From the NCBI RefSeq assembly GCF_033568475.1, contig NC_133122.1, positions 164,698,130-164,762,129 of the forward strand: a DNA stretch of 64,000 bases, given 5' to 3'. Position 1 is the first letter of the stretch. Each line of letters starts with the position of its first letter. Origin of the DNA: Henckelia pumila (Eukaryota > Streptophyta > Magnoliopsida > Lamiales > Gesneriaceae). Shown piece after piece: positions 56,758 through 64,000 of this stretch. Position numbers and translations under genes: made by a program. The notes under the pieces were generated by a model that did not search any database, was not told the origin of the DNA, and saw nothing but the letters and a program-made list of their open reading frames with translations.

Positions 56758-58621
56758 TGAAAGAGTGGGTGCCCAGTGAGCCAACTTGTGGCTATGGGCT
56801 TTGATGACTCTTTGTACAAACGATCTTTTGTTTAATGTAATTTACACTTTTTTTAATGGCAATGACTTTATCTTTCTTCATATTGTTATATTGTGATATA
56901 CTATTGTTGTTTTGATAAAGACCTTGAATATACTATAGTGTATGTAAGATGTGGTAGAACATGGGGATGTCTATCATGAAATACATCTTATAGTCACTGT
57001 ATATTCTAAACTGTTCCTAGTCGATTGAGCCGTCCGAGAATAAGGATAAGGATCGCTCGAGTTTGAGACTAGCATTTGCGATGCGGAGTACCACGTTTCA
57101 TTGGTAGGGAACATGGAGATGATCGAAGCATGCAAATGGATATTCATAGGATGAATAATCGAACTACCCTATCCGGACTTTCCAAGTGGTTATCACTTAT
57201 CGAGTGGATAAAGTCCGCGGTTTTGGTTGTACACCATTAGTCCTTACTACTTGAAACATCATGGAGACTCTATATGCTAGTACTGTGCTTTGACTCGTTT
57301 ACCGACTCTATGGGGGTCATCAAGTGTCGGGATTGGGTACAGTTACAACACATATAGGAGTCGATGCATTGTTGTCAAGGATTCACCACATACTTGCGAG
57401 TGTGGATATCCTATGCGATCTGAGGAGATATTAGTGTGAAGAATCTCTGGCCAGAGTACTTGATGTGATTTAAGAAATGGTTTCTTAGTAGCACATGCGA
57501 TGTCACTAATTTGATCTTCAAGATGTATTGCATAGTTATCGAATCTTGAGCGACTCTCGATATACCAATGGTTGTTGATTCGATCGGGATATATGGATGA
57601 AGGGACCGTACTGTACGCTAACCAAAATCTACTGGTTCTTGTAGGCACTATCAGTGATACCTAGGGAATCATGGGGCGATGTTGCTAGGCGCTTTACCAT
57701 GATTCGTTGGGCAAGTCGGAAAGTGTTGTTCCGAGTCACAAGGAGTTGTGAGCCCACGGCTAGCTGTATCCCTGAACCATTGAGGGTCACACAGTGTAAT
57801 GGAGTTTTAATCCCCGTTGAGATAGTTAAATTTAAAGAGTTAAATTTAATGAATAAAGAAGTTGGACTTCTTAAATAAGAGTAAGGGAGTAGGATTTCTT
57901 AAAATGACATAGGGATGTACATTTTTGGAAACCACTGAATTCGGATTCAGGAAAATTTATCTTGACTTTAAAATGTGCAGAAATGGTTTCTGTGCACATT
58001 GGTAAAATCGGTTTATCAATCGGAGTCACGATGAATTTTATATTAATTTCTGAACATGCGGGCTTTGCTTGTCGGGCCTCAACTTATGACTAATGGGCCC
58101 TAAGCTGTTAGTGGCCTGCATTATAAATAAGTTATTGCAGTACAGAAATTACACACAACTGGTCATAATTGAGACAGGATTTTTCGAAAAACCCTAGCCT
58201 CCCCTCTCAATTCGGCCGCCCCCCTCCCTTCTCTGCGTGAGAAATTCCGGTCTGTGATTTTGAATTGCAGTCTGGAATAGCGAATCAAATTCGTTTATTC
58301 TCTTCGTAGAAAACTTCTGATAGATTTTATAGTGCAATCTATCAGAGGGATTAAACCTCTATTCGTGGACCTGATTGAAGGAAAGCTTGTTCATCAGTTC
58401 CAGGGAGATACAAGAAGCGCAGAGAAATCTGTGTGGTGTCCAATAATCTCGCTTCGAGATTGAAGGTAAAATTTAATAATTGTTATTTAATTTTACACAC
58501 ACTTATATTTAATCGTTAAACGGTTGATACCCACACTATGGAATTGTTCCATAATAAAATTTTTAAACTTCCGCTGCACCGGGTATCAATCGTGATTGAT
58601 CTGAACGCCAGTTTTCCAACA
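56758..58621 (+). repeat. 5' LTR of copia X copy 2
   Basis: 1864 bp, TGAAAGAGTGGG...TTTTCCAACA, matching the LTR at 3701-5545. The bases GGACA (56753-56757) are the expected target duplication. A TATA box TATAAATA lies at 58122-58129. Confidence 0.93.
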
Positions 58622-58622
58622 G

Positions 58623-58638
58623 TGGTATCAAAGCCAGG
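58623..58638 (+). other. primer-binding site of copia X copy 2
   Basis: TGGTATCAAAGCCAGG, two bases after the LTR, fits initiator Met tRNA with one change. Confidence 0.85.
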
Positions 58639-58749
58639 TTGCTCAGATCAAACGATTAAATTAATCGATTGTACAAAAATTTTTGAGTCTTGGTTTTTTA
58701 AAACAAAATAAATATTTTAAATAAAAAAAAAATTTTTTCCGGGCAAAAC

Positions 58750-59103
58750 CCGGGCAGCGATTGGATCGCTGCCCGGTGGGGCAGCGACGGTCGCTGCCCC
58801 GGGCGGCGCACGGCGCCGCCCAAAGGGGGCGCACAGCGCCGCCCAAAGGGGGCGCACAGCGCCGCCCACGGCGGCGCACGTCGCCGCCCAGGGGCGGCGC
58901 TCAGCGCCGCCAGGGCAGCGCTCGGCGCTGCCCAGCGCAGCGCAGCGCAGGGGCGGCGCTCAGCGCCGCCAGGGCAGCGCACGGCGCCGCCCAGGGGCGG
59001 CGCCAGGCGCCGCCAGGGCAGCGATTGTCGCTGCCCTAAAGGGGCAGCCGGGCTGACCCGGCCCGCGCCCACGGGCGCGGGCCGGCCCGGGAGTGTCCCG
59101 GGC
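58750..59103 (+). repeat. array of about 15 GC-rich hairpins in the copia X leader
   Basis: Back-to-back inverted repeats with 7-11 bp stems and mostly 3-5 base loops fill this stretch. Clear ones are 58750-58776 (arms CCGGGCAGCGA/TCGCTGCCCGG), 58778-58800, 58801-58821, 58870-58888, 58893-58911, 58913-58933, 58952-58970, 58996-59014, 59016-59036, 59060-59083 and 59085-59103. Stems alternate between GGGCAGCG/CGCTGCCC and GGGCGGCG/CGCCGCCC, so most changes are paired. The array lies between the primer-binding site and gag, in an otherwise AT-rich leader. ORFs on both strands here are products of the repeat. Confidence 0.93.
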
Positions 59104-59329
59104 GGCCCGCGGGAAAAATTATTTTTTATTTAAATTAATTTTAATGTGTTAAAATTTTATTTTTGGTCCGGTCAAAAATTGTTTTTGATTGGTTCACGAG
59201 GCATCGGATCGAATTGTTCGAGTCCGAAAATTTTAAAATTGATTTTTGGATAAATTTGAATTTTTGGAAAATTTTAATATTTTATCCTTAAATTGAATTT
59301 TGAAATCAATTATTTTTGGTACAATTGAT

Positions 59330-59482
59330 GATAAGATTTGATCTTATGTATATATTAAGTAAAATATGATTTTATCTATAAAATTTGATTATGTAGATAA
59401 AATATGATTTTATTTAATAAAAGGTAAAATATGATTTTATATGTAAAATGTGATTTTATATATAAAATATGATTTTATCCTG
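59330..59482 (+). repeat. AT-rich minisatellite in the copia X leader
   Basis: GTAAAATATGATTTTAT and close variants occur about five times within 150 bp. Confidence 0.8.
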
Positions 59483-60160
59483 TTTAAATTTAAATTGCCA
59501 TATGCATGATATCCAATAAATTAATTTTGAATTAAATGTTATTGGATAAGGATGATCGATTGCCATGACCAATTTTGTAGGTGTATGTTAGGAATTTACA
59601 TTTGTTTTATTGTTGTTGGTTTTATTAATGGGCCTGGTTTATGGCCCCAATATGAATGTCATATGTAATAAAAGTGGGCTTAGTTTATGGCCCGTTCCCA
59701 CCCCTAAAATGTATCCCCTACTTGTCATTGCTATTTATTGTAAATACATTAGATTTAGTGGGAGATCAAGATTTGAAGATGGTGGGCCCAGCAGACAATA
59801 AAGACGAAGAAATGTAAATTGGAAGCTAATGTAATAGGATTGCATTGCATACTGCATATTACCTAGGATTGGACTAAGACTCGTGATTGGCAACCACGAG
59901 TCAATTAGAAATGGAATCGATCATCCTATATATAATATATGATATTATGATTGTATGCATGTTTTAGACATAATTGCGTGAATCCGGCAAGCATGCAATA
60001 ATTTAAAAATGATGAGACAAATTTTCATAATTAAAAATCCCTCATTTTAAATATGATTTAAAATTGATATCAAGATAAATAAAGGAAATTTAAATTTGTT
60101 TAAATGTTCCTACCTTCCATCAACGGTCAATGTATGTGATGCTACCCGCGGATACGGTCC

Positions 60161-60440
60161 GGCTCATATTATTGGGGGGGCCCGTTCGTCGGAAAGCTGT
60201 ACATTGGATCGACAAATGTTGTAAGTTGGGTGGAACTCCCATGGGATCGGCTCATATTATTGGGGGATCCACATGGCGACCGTCCATCACAACTTAATAT
60301 TGATGGGTCATCTTGACATGTCACTTTAAACGGCGTCATATTATTGGGCCCTTATTGGACATGAGGTAAAAACATGGGGTTGCTTTGGAAGCAATTGGGC
60401 TCTACCTTTTGAGAATTATGGTTGGCTGATATTATTCGGG
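60161..60440 (+). repeat. four ~88-bp spaced CATATTATTGGG motifs in the copia X leader
   Basis: GGCTCATATTATTGGGG and variants start at 60161, 60249, 60332 and 60424, spaced 88, 83 and 92 bases. The sequence between them is only weakly alike, so this is an old tandem repeat or a set of conserved motifs. Confidence 0.65.
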
Positions 60441-60630
60441 ACCATAAGTTTGTCAATTGGACTCCATGTTCTCACTAAGGAAAAAGTTTCCCGTTTTCAC
60501 TAGAGGGTAGTGAAATCGTTAAAATAGTGGGAGTGAGATTCATAAAATTAAATTCGCCTATTTTATGTCTTAGTAAATTGCTTAAACAATCATTGATATA
60601 TGTCTGTTTTTCTTTTCAGTATTTCATACA

Positions 60631-63600
60631 ATGAATTCGCGTAATCCATTATTCTCGATCCTCGAACAAAACAAGTTGACTGGTGCAAACTATACGGAAT
60701 GGTTCCGGAAGTTGAAGATTGTCTTGACTTCGGAGAAGATGCTCTACGTGTTAGAGAAATCACCTCCGAAGGAAGCACCAGCTGACGTAAGTCCGGAGGA
60801 ATTGGCCAAACTTGATGCATGGTGGGACCATGACATCAAGACCAAATGCTATATGCAAGCCTCGATGTCTGATGAACTCCAGAGGCGATTTGAGGACACC
60901 GTGAATGCTGCTGACATTCACGCTCAACTCAAGGAACTTTTTGGGGCTCAATCGAGGGCTGAAAGGTTCGCTACTGTTAAGGAGCTAATGACGTGTCGCA
61001 TGCGTGAAGGGACTTCGGTCCGTGATCATGGGGTACGAGTGATTTGGCTCATACAGAAGTTAGCAACTCTTGATTTGGTGTTGGAGCATGAACTCAACGT
61101 GGATTTACTGCTTCTGTCTCTTCCTTCTTCGTTTGAAGGATTTGTGGTAAATTTTAATATGAACAAGATAGAGGCCACCCTTGAAGAGATGGTCAATATG
61201 CTTGTGACATATGAATCCACACTAAAGAAGGATAAACCAGCTTTCTTGGTGGGCTCCTCATCTTCTGCTAAGAAGGGGCCAAGTACGAAGGGTAAGAAAC
61301 GTTCTGCCCCACCCAAGAAAGTCAAACCCGAGAAGAAGCACAAGACAAAGGCTTCAAACAATGGAAAATCCAAGGATGTTTGCCATTACTGCAAGAAGCC
61401 CGGTCATTGGAAGCGCAACTGCAAGGAATATCTAGAGCAGTTGGGAACTGCAAAGGGTATGTTCTATATTGAAATAAACATTTCACTTAATACTACTTCT
61501 TGGGTATTGGATACCGGATGTGGATCTCACATTTGCAATGATTTGCAGGTGATGACAAGAAGTCGCAGGCTTAGAATGGGTGAGACCCAGCTGAGGCTCG
61601 GGAATGGTTCCAGAGTTGAAGCTACAGCCATTGGAGATGTTTGTTTAATTTTGCAGAACGGTTTTAAGTTATTTTTAAGAGATGTTTTATTTGTTCCGGA
61701 TTTAATTAAAAACATTATTTCTGTTTCTATGCTAGATAGAGATGGTTATTCTTGCAATTTTGTGAATGGGATTTGCAATATTTACAAGAATGAATGTTTG
61801 ATTGGAAATGGACAACTTGAAAACGATCTATACAACTTAAAACTAAAAGACGTTCCAATAAATTATATTGATAAACCGGCGACAACAAACAAAAGAAAAA
61901 TCGATAGTCAAAACCCGGCAAACCTTTGGCATGCTAGACTAGGTCATATTTCCTCAAGGAGGATGAACAAGCTAGTGGGAGAGGGCATGTTTGATATGTC
62001 TGATATTAACTCTCTACCTACTTGTGAATCCTGCCTAAAAGGGAAAATGACTAAATCTCCTTTTAAGGGGAAACCTGAGCGTAGTCAAAATCTGTTGGAT
62101 TTGATCCATACAGATGTTTGTGGTCCATTTAGAGTTGGGACTCAACATGGCCACACCTACTTCATTACCTGTACTGATGATTATTCAAGGTATGGGTATT
62201 TATATTTAATGAAATATAAGTCTGAAGCATTTGAAAAGTTCAAAGAATTCAAGGCTGAAGTAGAAAACAAGCTAGGTAAAAGTATTAAAGCACTTCGATC
62301 GGATCGAGGTGGAGAATACTTGAGTACCGAGTTTTTGGACTATCTGAAAGAGAATGGGATTCTCTCTCAGTGGACTCCTCCTATGACACCACAGCTGAAT
62401 GGTGTATCGGAGCGTCGTAATCGAACTTTGTTGGACATGGTTCGATCCATGATGAGCTTCACTGAGCTTCCACCTTCGTTTTGGGGCTATGCGCTTGAAA
62501 CGGCGGTATTGTTGTTGAACAACGTCCACACTAAAGCAGTGGACAAAACACCATACGAGTTATGGAATGGCAAAACTCCTAAGTATTCGTACTTGAGGAT
62601 TTGGGGATGTCCTGCTTACGTGAAGCGGACAGTGGGAGATAAGTTGGATAGTCGATCCAGCTTATGTTATTTTGTAGGGTATCCGAAGAATTCAATCGGA
62701 TATTATTTCTATTATCCTGCTGAAACAAAGGTGTTTGTTTCTAGGAATGCCACCTTCTTGGAGAAGGAGTTCTTATTGGATAAGAAAGGCGAGATGATGG
62801 AACTCGAAGAAGTTCGAAAAGAACCCGAAATACAAAATAACGATCCTACGCCTCAGGAACCATTACTGGACACGCCTGAACCTAGAAGATCCGAGAGGAC
62901 TTCTAGACCTCCTGTTCGATATGGTCTTCTTCTTGAAGGGGATCAAGATGAACCCGACATTGGATGTGATCCAAGAAACTTCAAGGAAGCAATTTCTGAT
63001 GCGGATTCAAATTTATGGCTTGAAGCTATGCAGTCTGAATTGGATTCAATGCATACAAACCAAGTTTGGTCTTTAGTAGATCCTCCTGATGGAATTGTTC
63101 CAATAGGGTGTAAATGGATCTACAAGAGAAAGCTTGGGCCTGATGGTAAGGTATTGACCTACAAGGCGCGATTGGTGGCGAAAGGTTACACTCAAAGACA
63201 AGGAGTTGACTATGATGAAACCTTTTCACCAGTTGCAATGTTCAAGTCCATAAGAATCCTTATTGCCATAGCTGCATGGTATGACTATGAGATATGGCAA
63301 ATGGATGTGAAGACTGCCTTTCTTAATGGAGACATTAAGGAAGAAATCTATATGAAGCAGCCTGAGGGGTTCACATCCATGGGAAGCGAGCATAAGGTAT
63401 GCAAGCTTCAGAGATCAATTTATGGTCTAAAACAAGCATCAAGAAGTTGGAACCAGAAATTTGATGAAACAATAAAAGATTTTGGTTTCATCAAGAACCC
63501 GGAGGAACCGTGCGTGTACAAGAAAGTAGTTAAGGATGCTGTGACATTCTTAGTACTTTATGTTGATGACATCCTACTCATTGGGAATGATGTAGGGATG

Positions 63601-64000
63601 TTGCAGTCAACAAAGATATGGTTATCAGGTAGATTCTCGATGAAGGATTTGGGTGAGGCATCCTACATTCTTGGGATACAGATCTATAGAGATAGATCTA
63701 AGAGAATGATAGGACTCACTCAATCAACCTACATCGACACCATATTGAAACGGTTTTCAATGGATGGGTCCAAGAGAGGACATCTACCCATGTGTCATGG
63801 AGTTTCTTTATCCAAGTCTATGTGTCCCAAGACTGATGCAGAGATAGAGAATATGACACATGTACCATATGCGTCAGCTATAGGTAGTATCATGTATGGG
63901 ATGATATCTACCAGACCGGATGTAGCATTTGCTCTGAGTGTCACGAGCAGATATCAGGCTAATCCTGGTCAAATGCATTGGAAAGCCGTGAAGGACATTC
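60631..64000 (+). CDS. copia X copy 2: gag-pol polyprotein, open to window edge
   Basis: One frame of at least 1123 codons starts at the ATG of 60631 (MNSRNPLFSIL), the first ATG of the gag domain after the 2-kb leader. It shows a gag core, a zinc knuckle CHYCKKPGHWKRNC (near 61381), protease LDTGCGSHIC (near 61507), and an integrase HHCC region with CESC (near 62023). Integrase residues sit in HTDVCGPF, SDRGGEY and GVSERRN. RT has YVDD at 63559-63570. The positions broken in copy 1 are intact where visible, and no stop or catalytic change was found. RNase H and the 3' LTR lie outside the window. It may still be functional, and could have supplied proteins to copy 1. Confidence 0.92.
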   Translation, partial: MNSRNPLFSILEQNKLTGANYTEWFRKLKIVLTSEKMLYVLEKSPPKEAPADVSPEELAKLDAWWDHDIKTKCYMQASMSDELQRRFEDTVNAADIHAQLKELFGAQSRAERFATVKELMTCRMREGTSVRDHGVRVIWLIQKLATLDLVLEHELNVDLLLLSLPSSFEGFVVNFNMNKIEATLEEMVNMLVTYESTLKKDKPAFLVGSSSSAKKGPSTKGKKRSAPPKKVKPEKKHKTKASNNGKSKDVCHYCKKPGHWKRNCKEYLEQLGTAKGMFYIEINISLNTTSWVLDTGCGSHICNDLQVMTRSRRLRMGETQLRLGNGSRVEATAIGDVCLILQNGFKLFLRDVLFVPDLIKNIISVSMLDRDGYSCNFVNGICNIYKNECLIGNGQLENDLYNLKLKDVPINYIDKPATTNKRKIDSQNPANLWHARLGHISSRRMNKLVGEGMFDMSDINSLPTCESCLKGKMTKSPFKGKPERSQNLLDLIHTDVCGPFRVGTQHGHTYFITCTDDYSRYGYLYLMKYKSEAFEKFKEFKAEVENKLGKSIKALRSDRGGEYLSTEFLDYLKENGILSQWTPPMTPQLNGVSERRNRTLLDMVRSMMSFTELPPSFWGYALETAVLLLNNVHTKAVDKTPYELWNGKTPKYSYLRIWGCPAYVKRTVGDKLDSRSSLCYFVGYPKNSIGYYFYYPAETKVFVSRNATFLEKEFLLDKKGEMMELEEVRKEPEIQNNDPTPQEPLLDTPEPRRSERTSRPPVRYGLLLEGDQDEPDIGCDPRNFKEAISDADSNLWLEAMQSELDSMHTNQVWSLVDPPDGIVPIGCKWIYKRKLGPDGKVLTYKARLVAKGYTQRQGVDYDETFSPVAMFKSIRILIAIAAWYDYEIWQMDVKTAFLNGDIKEEIYMKQPEGFTSMGSEHKVCKLQRSIYGLKQASRSWNQKFDETIKDFGFIKNPEEPCVYKKVVKDAVTFLVLYVDDILLIGNDVGMLQSTKIWLSGRFSMKDLGEASYILGIQIYRDRSKRMIGLTQSTYIDTILKRFSMDGSKRGHLPMCHGVSLSKSMCPKTDAEIENMTHVPYASAIGSIMYGMISTRPDVAFALSVTSRYQANPGQMHWKAVKDI

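Noticed and set aside
3701..58621. Reading copia X copy 1 and copy 2 as the two ends of one giant element
   Set aside because: Copy 1 already has its own 3' LTR after pol, and copy 2 starts with its own 5' LTR, primer-binding site and gag. They are two insertions.
58698..59072. Ala/Arg/Pro-rich ORFs on both strands over the GC hairpin array
   Set aside because: GC-rich repeats lack stop codons. The peptides simply mirror the hairpin repeat.
58750..59103. CRISPR-like array
   Set aside because: Units are contiguous palindromes without spacers, inside a plant retrotransposon.

Overview
This is nuclear DNA from a flowering plant, almost certainly a eudicot. I infer this from the plant-type Mediator gene MED28, from plant clades of LTR retrotransposons (copia, chromovirus/Tekay-like, Athila-like, Sirevirus-like), from a plant L1 LINE with a C-terminal RNase H, and from AT-rich intergenic DNA. 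Some of the accessory retroelement ORFs remind me of Lamiales sequences, but that is an impression, not a result.

Layout. 1-5545: right part of a broken copia element ('copia X', copy 1) whose 3' LTR abuts a gypsy integrase relic on the minus strand (5546-6180). 6390-6640: GC-rich repetitive patch. 8239-9504: the only recognisable cellular gene, MED28, in three coding exons. 10975-14261: a degenerate tandem-repeat field holding a Mutator-like MITE (11092-11788, 9-bp TSD), a nearly perfect 960-bp tandem duplication and a probable copia LTR. 14310-19985: a decayed L1-type LINE on the minus strand. 20319-21159: a hAT-like MITE with 8-bp TSD. 21962-30724: a complete young chromovirus (TSD TGGGT). 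31059 to the right edge is a nest. A minus-strand Sirevirus-like element (3' LTR starting at 31059, pol interrupted at 54705) was entered by a gag-less chromovirus (31820-38462, TSD TTGGC), by an Athila-like element (38919-50384, TSD TTTAT) and by another copia element ('C', 54706 onward). Element C was in turn entered by copia X copy 2 (56758-64000+), whose reading frame is open to the window edge.

The two copia X copies lie in direct orientation and bracket about 50 kb that includes MED28. Most elements are broken by nonsense codons, frameshifts or catalytic substitutions. Copia X copy 2 is the only one with an undamaged visible frame.

The most unusual structures are: (1) an array of about 15 consecutive GC-rich hairpins with paired, covarying stems in the leader of copia X copy 2 (58750-59103); (2) GC hairpin modules shared by the Athila-like LTRs and the region just upstream of its env-like ORF, with an identical polypurine-tract 12-mer placed at three module boundaries; (3) a TATA-equipped ORF antisense to the Sirevirus-like element, divergent from its large env-like ORF. 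All boundaries were read by eye and no database search was possible.
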